14,781 bases of DNA from assembly GCA_026710565.1 (NCBI GenBank), contig JAPOQV010000099.1:1-14781 (forward strand). The letters are read 5' to 3'. This DNA is from Spirochaetaceae bacterium (lineage in GTDB: Bacteria; Spirochaetota; Spirochaetia; SZUA-6; Bin103). Below are positions 9,229-14,781 of the stretch, one piece after another. Numbering within the stretch: position 1 is the first letter of the stretch; every line of letters begins with the position of its first letter. Position numbers and translations under genes: made by a program. Under the pieces are notes generated by a model that saw only the letters and a program-made list of their open reading frames with translations, was not told the DNA's origin and searched no databases.

Positions 9229-11057
9229 TGGGCTTCCTGATGGACGGCATCGAGGCCGAGGCGTACGACCGCTCGTACAGCGACCGCGAGCTGGTGCGCC
9301 GCATCCTGGTCCGCTTCCGGCCCGAGCGCCGGCGGATCATCGCGGTGTGCGGGTCGATCCTGGCCGCGGCGGTGAGCGGCACGCTCCTGCCGATCATGGT
9401 CTCCCGCGCCATCGACGGCGTGGGCGTGGAGCTGGCCGGCGGCGCTCCGGTCGCGGTGGGCTGGTTGGCCGGCACGGCGGCGGCGATCGTGGGCCTGAAC
9501 ACGCTGAGCTGGCTGTTCAACGCGCACCGCCGCGCCTCCGGATCCCGCGCCATCGGCGGCGTGGTCGAACGCCTGCGCAACGACGCGTTCGCGGCGCTCA
9601 TGGGCCACGACCTGTCCTTCTACGACACCAACCCGACCGGCAAGGTGGTCAGCCGCGTGGCGTCCGACTCGCAGGCGTTCTCGGAGGTCGTGTCGCTGAC
9701 CATGGAGCTGGTCAGCCAGACCGTGCTGGTGGTGCTGGTGCTGGCCTACCTGTTCACGGTCGACGCGCTGCTAACGGGCGTGACCCTGCTGCTGGTGCCG
9801 CTGATCGTGGGCGCCGCGCTCGGCTTCCGGCACGTCGCGCGCCGCACGGTCACCCAGTCCCGGCGCGCGCTCGGCGACCTCACCGCTCACGTGCACGAGA
9901 CCATGAGCGGCATCGCGGTCGCCAAGTCGTTCCGCAAGGAGCAGTTGATCTACGACCGCTTCACCGCCGTGAACGCCGCCTCGTACCGGCTGAACTGGCG
10001 AGCCGGCCTGGTCTTTTCCGGCATCTTCCCGCTGCTGTTCGCGATCGCGGGGGTGGCGAGCAGCGTGCTGGCGTATCTGGGCGGGGTGCGGGTCGCGGAT
10101 TCCGGCCTGTCGATCGGCGAGTGGTACCTGTTCCTGCAGGGCGTGGGGCTGCTGTGGTTCCCGCTCACCTCCATCGCGTCGTTCTGGAGCCAGCTCCAGC
10201 TCGGCCTGGCGGCCGGCGAGCGGGTGTTCGCGCTGCTCGACGCCGAACCGTCGGTGCGTCAGACCGGCGCGCAGCCGGTGGCGTCGGTGCGCGGGCGGAT
10301 CGAGCTCCGCGACATCGACTTCGCCTACAACGCGGGGGAGCCGGTGTTCGAGCGCTTCTCGCTGTCCATCGACGCGGGTGAGACGGTGGCGCTGGTCGGC
10401 CACACCGGCTCCGGAAAGTCGAGCATCACCAAGCTGATCGCCCGCTTCTACGAGTTCCAGGCAGGCTCGATCCTGATCGACGGGCAGGACATCCGCGGCC
10501 TGGACCTGGCGAGCTTCCGGTCGCACCTCGGCTTCGTCACGCAGGTGCCGTTCCTGTTCAACGGCACGGTGGCCGACAACATCCGCTACGGGCGGCCCGA
10601 TGCCGGCCAGGACGAGGTGGAGCGCGCCGCCCGGAGGATCGGCGGCGGCGACTGGGTCAACGGGCTGCACGACGGACTGGCCACCCCGGTGAGCGAACGC
10701 GGCCGCAGCCTGTCCATGGGGCAGCGCCAGCTCGTGGTGCTGGCGCGGGTACTGCTCAAGGCCCCGGAGGTGATCATCCTGGACGAGGCCACCGCCAGCG
10801 TCGATCCGCTCACCGAGGCGCTGATCCAGGAGGGGCTGGACGAGGTGCTGCGCGAGCGCACCGCCGTGGTGGTGGCGCACCGCCTGTCGACGGTCCGCCA
10901 CGCCGACCGCATCGTCGTGCTGCGCGCCGGGCGGATCATCGAGGAGGGCGACCACGAGTCGCTGTCCGCGGCCGGCGGCCACTACGCGGAGTTGTACGAC
11001 ACCTACTTCCGGCATCAGAGTCTGGAGTACATCGAGCGCCGGCCGGTCCCGGCGTGA
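9228..11057 (+). CDS. ABC exporter half-transporter, subunit 2 (catalytic Walker B, altered signature)
   Basis: This 609-residue protein has a transmembrane domain (about 30-315) followed by a nucleotide-binding domain. It has Walker A GHTGSGKSS (from 391), Q-loop FVTQVPFLF, signature LSMGQ (495-499) instead of LSGGQ, Walker B VIILDE with catalytic Glu520, and H-loop AHRLS. In a head-to-tail dimer, subunit 1's Walker A/B pairs with this LSMGQ, giving one doubly degenerate site. This subunit's Walker A/B pairs with the canonical LSGGQ of subunit 1, giving one consensus site. That pattern is known from heterodimeric exporters such as TM287/288 and BmrCD. ATG at 9228 overlaps the upstream TGA; GGAG lies at 9215-9218. 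Confidence 0.94.
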   Translation: MGFLMDGIEAEAYDRSYSDRELVRRILVRFRPERRRIIAVCGSILAAAVSGTLLPIMVSRAIDGVGVELAGGAPVAVGWLAGTAAAIVGLNTLSWLFNAHRRASGSRAIGGVVERLRNDAFAALMGHDLSFYDTNPTGKVVSRVASDSQAFSEVVSLTMELVSQTVLVVLVLAYLFTVDALLTGVTLLLVPLIVGAALGFRHVARRTVTQSRRALGDLTAHVHETMSGIAVAKSFRKEQLIYDRFTAVNAASYRLNWRAGLVFSGIFPLLFAIAGVASSVLAYLGGVRVADSGLSIGEWYLFLQGVGLLWFPLTSIASFWSQLQLGLAAGERVFALLDAEPSVRQTGAQPVASVRGRIELRDIDFAYNAGEPVFERFSLSIDAGETVALVGHTGSGKSSITKLIARFYEFQAGSILIDGQDIRGLDLASFRSHLGFVTQVPFLFNGTVADNIRYGRPDAGQDEVERAARRIGGGDWVNGLHDGLATPVSERGRSLSMGQRQLVVLARVLLKAPEVIILDEATASVDPLTEALIQEGLDEVLRERTAVVVAHRLSTVRHADRIVVLRAGRIIEEGDHESLSAAGGHYAELYDTYFRHQSLEYIERRPVPA

Positions 11058-11076
11058 GCCAGAACCCCAATTCGAT

Positions 11077-11277
11077 ATGGCCAAGGTGAGGGATGCCATA
11101 CGGCTCGTGCAGAGGGATGGTTGGCGGCATGTCAGAACGAGCGGCAGCCATCGTCAGTTCCGCCACCCCGAGAAGCTGGGCACGGTGACGATCGCAGGCC
11201 ACCTGGGCGATGACGTACCACCGGGAACATGGTTGAATATACTGAGGCAGGCCGGCCTCCGGGAGGGACGAAGGTGA
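11077..11277 (+). CDS. hicA: HicA-family toxin (mRNA interferase)
   Basis: This 66-residue protein shows the HicA pattern: MAKVRDAIRLVQRDGWRHVR, then GSHRQFRHP with the catalytic His25, then GTVTIAGHLGDDVPPGTWLNILRQAGL. HicA has a dsRNA-binding-like fold and cleaves mRNA independently of the ribosome; HicB neutralises it. ATG at 11077 lies 19 nt after the ABC gene stop without a visible Shine-Dalgarno, so translation may be weak or coupled to the upstream gene. Its TGA overlaps the hicB GTG. The local sequence looks less GC-rich than its neighbours, in keeping with a mobile cassette. Confidence 0.9.
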   Translation: MAKVRDAIRLVQRDGWRHVRTSGSHRQFRHPEKLGTVTIAGHLGDDVPPGTWLNILRQAGLREGRR

Positions 11278-11594
11278 AACTCAATTACGCCGTCGTTTTC
11301 GAAAGAACGCCCAACAACTGCGGCGCATACGCGCCCGACCTTCCTGGTTGCATCGCCACCGGAACGTCCATGAGTGACGTTCGAGCCACCATACGCCAGG
11401 CGATTTCGCTCCACATCGAGAGCTTGGCGGAGCACGGTGAGCCCGTGCCCGAACCACAGATGTCCGTCGGCGACGCTCGAGCCTTCCACCTTACCAGTCT
11501 GGCGGACGCTGGGGTAACGGATTCCGATACAGAGACCACCTTCGGTGTTGTCGATGTGGAGGTCATGCCATCAAGGACGGCTACCGCACGATGA
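11274..11594 (+). CDS. hicB: HicB-family antitoxin
   Basis: The 106-residue protein begins MKLNYAVVFERTPNNCGAYA and contains the HicB hallmark PDLPGCIATGTSMSDVRATI, followed by the helix RQAISLHIESLAEHGEPVPEP. This partial RNase-H-like fold binds and blocks HicA. I chose GTG at 11274, not the in-frame ATG at 11229. It overlaps the hicA stop as GTGA, GGGAGGG (11261-11267) lies 6 nt upstream, and the family N-terminus starts here. The tail after residue 65 does not show a clear HTH or ribbon-helix-helix, so autorepression by DNA binding is not assured. Confidence 0.88.
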   Translation: MKLNYAVVFERTPNNCGAYAPDLPGCIATGTSMSDVRATIRQAISLHIESLAEHGEPVPEPQMSVGDARAFHLTSLADAGVTDSDTETTFGVVDVEVMPSRTATAR

Positions 11595-11595
11595 T

Positions 11596-11616
11596 GCGCC
11601 GGCCCGGTGCCGGCGT
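11596..11616 (+). other. Hairpin between hicB and the hydrolase gene
   Basis: CGCCGGC (11597-11603) and GCCGGCG (11609-11615) pair perfectly over a 5-nt loop, plus one G-U pair. It sits 2 nt after the hicB stop and ends just before the AAGGAG (11618-11623) of the next gene. It has no T-tract. It may act as a weak attenuator or shield the downstream ribosome binding site. Confidence 0.4.
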
Positions 11617-11629
11617 GAAGGAGAACCAC

Positions 11630-12400
11630 ATGGCACAGATCACGATCACCTACATCGGCCACGCGTCGTTTCGCTTCGAGTCGGACCGGGGCACGGTCAG
11701 CTACTTCGACCCGTGGCTGGACGACAACCCCACGACCACGCTGAGTCGCGACCAGGTCGACGCCGCCGACGTCGTGCTGGCCACTCACGGCCACGCCGAC
11801 CACATCGGCGACAGCTACGAGATCTGCAAGCGCACGGGCGCCGCCTTCATCAGCCACTACGAGTTGTGCGAGGTGGCCAAGGTCGTCGGCCTCCGCGAAG
11901 ACACCCTGCTGCCGCTCAATCCGGGCGGCTCGGTGACCGTGGCCGACATGGAGGTCACCATGACCCAGGCGCACCACTCCCACTCGCTGTCCGACCACGT
12001 GCTGCCGCACCCGCTGCCGGAGGGGGTGCTCTACCACACCGGCGGCGCGACCGCCGGCTTCGTGATGGCCTACGACAACGGCGTGACCGTCTACGACGCC
12101 GGCGACACCTGCCTGTTCAGCGACATGCAGCTCATCAGCCAGATGTACGGCCCGCAGGTGGCGATCCTGCCGGTCGGCGGCAAGTACACGATGGGCGTGC
12201 GTGAGGGCGCCCGCGCCGCCAGCCTGATCCGGGCCGACATCGTCATCCCCTGCCACTACGGCCAGGAGCTCGGCCAGCCGGCGGACATCGACGAGCTGAC
12301 CCGGCAGGTGGCGTACCTGAGCCCGGGCACCGCCGTGGTGCCCCTGGAGCCGGGGCAGTCGGTGACCTACACCGCCAGCTCCTACGAGGTGAGCGGCTGA
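11630..12400 (+). CDS. UPF0173-type metal-dependent hydrolase (metallo-beta-lactamase fold)
   Basis: The 256-residue protein has the metal-binding motif H53-x-H55-x-D57-H58 in ATHGHADHIGD. Further probable ligands are His115/His116 in QAHHSHS, Asp156/Asp159 in VYDAGDT, and His209 in VIPCHYG. The opening ITYIGHASFRFES with YFDPWLDDNP is typical of the UPF0173/YtkL branch, whose physiological substrate is unknown. ATG at 11630 is chosen for AAGGAG at 6-nt spacing; an upstream in-frame ATG (11591) lacks a ribosome site. It is co-directional with hicAB but separated by 35 nt and a hairpin, so it may be expressed separately. It converges on the RraA-like gene with a 7-bp gap. Confidence 0.9.
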   Translation: MAQITITYIGHASFRFESDRGTVSYFDPWLDDNPTTTLSRDQVDAADVVLATHGHADHIGDSYEICKRTGAAFISHYELCEVAKVVGLREDTLLPLNPGGSVTVADMEVTMTQAHHSHSLSDHVLPHPLPEGVLYHTGGATAGFVMAYDNGVTVYDAGDTCLFSDMQLISQMYGPQVAILPVGGKYTMGVREGARAASLIRADIVIPCHYGQELGQPADIDELTRQVAYLSPGTAVVPLEPGQSVTYTASSYEVSG

Positions 12401-12407
12401 GGCAGAC

Positions 12408-13124
12408 CTACTTCTTCGCGTACTGGTGCGTGCCCATGATGGCGCGCACCTCCTCGAAGCCGCGGGCTTCCAGCAGGCGGCCGACCCGGTCCTCCTCGTG
12501 CTCCAGCAGCTTCTTCGCGTTGATGACGACATCCTCGAGCCGGTCGCCCGGGAACTTCACCGCGCCGTTCTCGTCCATGTGGACGATCTCGCCGGGCGCC
12601 ACGTCCATGCCGGACAGGCGCACCGGCACCTGCACGGCCTGCAGCGCCTGCGGCCCGTGGCCGGCGCACACGCCGCGGGTCAGGTACTGGAAGCCCATGG
12701 GCCGGATCTCGTGGATGTCGCGCGAGGGGCCGTTGCTGATGGCGCCGACCGCTCCGCAGGCGCGCAGCGCGGAGGTCATGTTGCCGCCGGCCAGCCCCAC
12801 CTTGTCGGCCAGCTCCGGCGGGAAGCGCTGCTCGAAGCAGAAGATGGACGGCTTGCCGAGCCGGTCCGTCGCTTCCAGCACGTCCATCAGGGTCAGCGCC
12901 GAGTAGCCCGGGTCCGTGACGCCGTACACGCAGGTCACCGCGTAGCCGGCCACCGGGCCCAGCTCCGGGTACCAGCACGACAGCCGGTTGTCGGTGTACC
13001 AGCTCGCCTCCCAGGGGTGGTACAGCTCCAGGCACAGGTCGTTACCGGGATAGGTGGCCACCACGTTGGTGACCGTGGGCGTGTCGATCTTCCTGAGCTC
13101 CTCCAGGAGGGCTGCGTCTGACAT
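12408..13124 (-). CDS. RraA-like / demethylmenaquinone methyltransferase-fold family protein
   Basis: The 238-residue protein has the RraA-fold core: GGNMTSALRACGAVGAISNG (113-132), then SRDIHEIRPMGF with Arg135-Asp136 (substrate- and metal-binding positions in the family) and PVRLSGMDVAPGEIVHMDENGAVKFP (167-192). Relatives include the RNase E inhibitor RraA and class II aldolases such as HMG/CHA aldolase (oxaloacetate decarboxylase activity is common). Because of that spread, 'methyltransferase' labels for this family should be distrusted. The N-terminal 60 residues (WYTDNRLSCWYPELGPVAGY) are longer than in RraA itself. ATG at 13124 follows GAGGAG with 6-nt spacing; an upstream ATG at 13142 has none. 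A perfect palindrome (13163-13180) lies 38 bp upstream. Confidence 0.85.
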   Translation of the reverse strand: MSDAALLEELRKIDTPTVTNVVATYPGNDLCLELYHPWEASWYTDNRLSCWYPELGPVAGYAVTCVYGVTDPGYSALTLMDVLEATDRLGKPSIFCFEQRFPPELADKVGLAGGNMTSALRACGAVGAISNGPSRDIHEIRPMGFQYLTRGVCAGHGPQALQAVQVPVRLSGMDVAPGEIVHMDENGAVKFPGDRLEDVVINAKKLLEHEEDRVGRLLEARGFEEVRAIMGTHQYAKK

Positions 13125-13162
13125 GGGGTTCTCCTCGTTCACGGGGGTCCCGATCGGAATCG

Positions 13163-13180
13163 CTCACGGCCGGCCGTGAG
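13163..13180. promoter_or_regulatory. Perfect 18-bp palindrome upstream of the RraA-like gene
   Basis: CTCACGGCC and GGCCGTGAG abut with no spacer. It is 38-56 bp upstream of the start codon at 13124. A weak -10 candidate (TAGACT on the minus strand, about 13199-13204) would put it just downstream of the transcription start, where a repressor could block elongation or initiation. Confidence 0.45.
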
Positions 13181-13273
13181 GCGCGGGACCGGACCGCCGC
13201 AGTCTATCCCATAGCCCGCGCAGCGTTCATCTCGCGCGCAGCGTGCGCCGCGGAGCGGAGATGATCTTCCGGA

Positions 13274-13293
13274 TCGTGTCACATGTAACACGA
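13274..13293. promoter_or_regulatory. Near-perfect 20-bp palindrome, probable operator
   Basis: TCGTGTCACA and TGTAACACGA pair at nine of ten positions. The half-site TAACACG recurs at 13360-13366, and TGACACG at 13381-13387, so one regulator may bind all three places. The binding protein is unknown. Confidence 0.45.
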
Positions 13294-13329
13294 CGGCGAA
13301 GAACTGGAACAGGAAACCGGCTCGCGTGG

Positions 13330-13357
13330 TTGACGGTTCTTGGGCATGGGTGATATT
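13330..13357 (+). promoter_or_regulatory. Candidate promoter toward the lipoprotein gene
   Basis: TTGACG (13330-13335) and GATATT (13352-13357) are spaced 16 bp apart and match five and four consensus bases. It would give a leader of about 270 nt before the ATG at 13636, unusually long. The downstream TATGAT at 13573-13578 is an alternative but lacks a -35. Confidence 0.35.
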
Positions 13358-13387
13358 GATAACACGTTCTGTGCTATTAATGACACG
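13355..13387 (+). repeat. Direct repeat spaced two helical turns
   Basis: ATTGATAACACG (13355-13366) and ATTAATGACACG (13376-13387) match at 10 of 12 positions and begin 21 bp apart, placing them on the same DNA face. The first overlaps the candidate -10. Confidence 0.4.
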
Positions 13388-13635
13388 GATGGATGACTCT
13401 CGCGCCTGTGCAGGTCTGCGCCTCGCCTACGCGGGGCCGGCTGTCGACGGTGTCCCGTCATGCGACCGGTTGTGGGCAAGGAAATCGATCTTACCTTGCT
13501 CGAAGACTCACTACACATACGGTAATTCGGGTGACGATTATCTTGTAGCGATACGTGGGCGGACCATCCGGGTATGATCCCGACGGCGTGATCCGTGTGG
13601 GGCTTCGATTTCGAGCGCATGGACAGGAGTGTGAA

Positions 13636-14616
13636 ATGACCGATCGACGACGTGGATTGAAGGGCGTGGCGTCCGCAGGGCTGGCCGCGATCATCTGCAC
13701 GGCGCTCGCGAGCTGCAGTGCCATGGCTCCGTCCGGCGGGCAAGCTGCTGCGGGGAACACTCCGGATCTGCAGGTGACGTTCGCGGTGAGCGACAGCGGT
13801 CCGGTTGCCGGCGCGCCGTTCACGCTTGCAGCGACGGTCCGGAACGCCGGTGATGCTGCGGCGGAGGCGACGACGCTGCGCTATTACCGCTCGGCGGACG
13901 CGACGATCACGACGGCGGACCCATCGGTAGGGACGGCGGCGATCGCGAGGCTTGGCGCGTCCGGGAGCGCGGGCCAGTCGGTGGCGGTGAGGGCGCCTGC
14001 GACGCCGGGGACGTACTACTACGCGGCGTGTGTGGACGCGGTATCGCATGAGAGGGAGACCACGAACAACTGCTCGACATCGGTACCGGTCACGGTGCGG
14101 ACCGGGGTGACCGGGTCGCAGGGGGATCCCGATCTGGTGGTGCTGCCGGCTACGGTGAGCGACAGCGCTCCGGCCGCGGGCGCCACGTTCACGCTGTCGG
14201 CCGCGGTGCGGAACTCTGGTGGTGGAGTCGCCGACGCGGCGACGCTGCGCTACTACCGCTCGGCGGACGCGACGATCACGACGGCGGATACCGAGCTCGG
14301 GACGGAAGCGATCACGGGGCTGGCCGGTGCGGGGAGCGCGAGCAAGTCGGTGGACCTGACCGCGCCTTCGACGCCCGGTACGTACTTCTACGGGGCGTGC
14401 GTGAACGCGGTGGCGGGCGAGTCGGACATGACGAACAACTGCTCGCCATCGGTGCAGGTGACGGTGCCGGAGCCGCAGCGCCCGGAGTTGCGGGTAACGT
14501 CGGCTTCGGTGAACGACAACGGCCCGGTCATCCGTGCGCCCCTGACGCTTTCGGCGACGAGCAGGAACGCCGGCGGGGGAGCATCGGAGGCGACGGCGCT
14601 GCGCTACTACCGTTAG
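13636..14616 (+). CDS. CARDB-repeat lipoprotein, interrupted by an amber codon
   Basis: Residues 1-27 form a lipoprotein signal: basic MTDRRRGLKG, a hydrophobic stretch, and the lipobox LASC with Cys27 as the acylation site. It should be exported and membrane-anchored. Three CARDB-like beta-sandwich units follow, starting with PDLQV (43), PDLVV (165) and PELRV (283). Each has a GxxFTLxAxVRNxG strand, RYYRSADATITTAD, TPGTYYYxACV and TNNCS with two Cys that could form a disulfide. CARDB domains are cell-adhesion-like and often occur in tandem on surface proteins. ATG at 13636 follows AGGAG (13625-13629) at 6 nt. Unit 3 stops at TAG 14614-14616 after RYYR, exactly where units 1 and 2 have TCG (Ser). 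The frame stays open beyond it, so the 326-residue product is probably truncated, or the base is an error. Confidence 0.85.
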   Translation: MTDRRRGLKGVASAGLAAIICTALASCSAMAPSGGQAAAGNTPDLQVTFAVSDSGPVAGAPFTLAATVRNAGDAAAEATTLRYYRSADATITTADPSVGTAAIARLGASGSAGQSVAVRAPATPGTYYYAACVDAVSHERETTNNCSTSVPVTVRTGVTGSQGDPDLVVLPATVSDSAPAAGATFTLSAAVRNSGGGVADAATLRYYRSADATITTADTELGTEAITGLAGAGSASKSVDLTAPSTPGTYFYGACVNAVAGESDMTNNCSPSVQVTVPEPQRPELRVTSASVNDNGPVIRAPLTLSATSRNAGGGASEATALRYYR

Positions 14617-14781
14617 GCGGACGCGACGATCACGACGGCCGACACCGAGGTCGAGACCGGAGCGATCACGGGACTGGCCGGTGCTGGGAGCGCGGGCCAG
14701 TCGGTGGCAGTGAGGGCGCCTGCGACGCCGGGGACGCACTACTACGGGGCGTGCGTGGACGCGGTGACGGACGAGTCGGAC
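13762..14781 (+). repeat. Tandem CARDB-coding repeats, three visible units
   Basis: Units begin at 13762, 14128 and 14482 (366 and 354 bp). A 45-bp block is nearly identical in each (13876-13920, 14245-14289, 14599-14643), with 2 differences between units 1 and 2 and 4 between units 2 and 3. Such DNA-level identity points to recent duplication or gene conversion. The array runs off the window. Confidence 0.85.
14617..14781 (+). pseudogene. Continuation of the CARDB lipoprotein frame past the amber codon
   Basis: In the same frame after TAG the sequence resumes ADATITTADTEV, then TGLAGAGSAGQSVAVRAPATP and THYYGACVDAVTDESD, the exact continuation of the third repeat. It is open to the window edge and has no start codon with a ribosome binding site. 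It is therefore the downstream half of a nonsense-interrupted gene, unless TAG is suppressed or a sequencing error. Confidence 0.8.

Larger units (their letters stand above)
13125..13635. other. Divergent intergenic region, 511 bp, locally AT-richer
   Basis: It separates the RraA-like gene from the CARDB lipoprotein gene. It holds two palindromes (13163-13180 and 13274-13293), a 21-bp-spaced direct repeat, one promoter candidate, and a TATGAT (13573-13578) about 58 bp before the lipoprotein start. The stretch about 13340-13390 and 13500-13560 is visibly poorer in G+C than the rest of the window. A short frame at 13326-13577 shows no protein-like features. Confidence 0.6.

Noticed and set aside
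11229..11273. Upstream ATG start for hicB
   Set aside because: It would overlap hicA by 49 bp, has no ribosome site and adds 15 non-conserved residues; GTG 11274 has a strong Shine-Dalgarno and the GTGA overlap.
13356..13380. TTGATA ... TATTAA as a promoter
   Set aside because: The spacer is only 13 bp, too short for sigma-70 polymerase.
13326..13577. 83-codon plus-strand ORF before the lipoprotein gene
   Set aside because: No ribosome binding site, no family resemblance, and it spans the candidate promoter and repeat region.
13279..14739. 486-codon minus-strand open frame over the CARDB repeats
   Set aside because: Its Arg-rich repeats are the reverse image of the CARDB units; the plus strand has a start, ribosome site, lipobox and domain pattern.
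13762..14781. CRISPR-like array
   Set aside because: The repeats are about 360 bp apart, coding and in one frame, with no short unique spacers.

Overview
The window is GC-rich DNA from a bacterium that I would place, with moderate confidence, in the Spirochaetota. It may be a free-living or host-associated member of the Spirochaetia. The grounds are the wording of the sigma-70 family protein, the divergent groES/sigma-factor pair (a neighbourhood I recall from Treponema, unverified), an abundant-lipoprotein style with a LASC lipobox, and a mix of families (PhyH dioxygenase, RraA-like, a Uma2-like remnant, CARDB repeats) common in environmental spirochaete assemblies. No rRNA, tRNA, CRISPR array, transposase or integrase is visible.

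Left part (1-3121) is regulatory. It holds the C-terminal part of a sigma-54 enhancer-binding protein (+), a small J-domain protein (-), groES (-) with a clear sigma-70 promoter and intrinsic terminator, and a divergent 282-residue group-2-like sigma-70 factor (+). A textbook -24/-12 sigma-54 promoter lies directly in front of this sigma gene, with a perfect dyad about 120 bp upstream of the predicted start of transcription and another abutting the -24 element. This layout (activator, sigma-54, alternative sigma-70 factor) resembles in logic the RpoN-RpoS cascade of Borrelia and is the most interesting signal here. Behind the sigma gene is a highly structured 269-bp intergenic region with three hairpins and a possible 38-residue ORF.

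Middle part (3122-7293) is metabolic: pyruvate phosphate dikinase (+), a convergent phytanoyl-CoA dioxygenase family gene (-), and a short ORF that looks like an internally deleted Uma2-like protein.

Right-middle part (7357-12400) is one co-directional run. Two ABC half-exporters overlap by ATGA and have complementary defects that place one degenerate ATP site in the dimer. They are followed by a hicA-hicB toxin-antitoxin pair overlapping by GTGA, then a UPF0173-type metallo-beta-lactamase-fold hydrolase.

Right end (12408-14781): an RraA-like gene (-) diverges from a CARDB-repeat lipoprotein gene (+) across a 511-bp, locally AT-richer intergenic region with two palindromes and a 21-bp-spaced direct repeat. 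The lipoprotein frame is broken by one amber codon (TCG to TAG) in its third repeat, and the frame continues open to the window edge.
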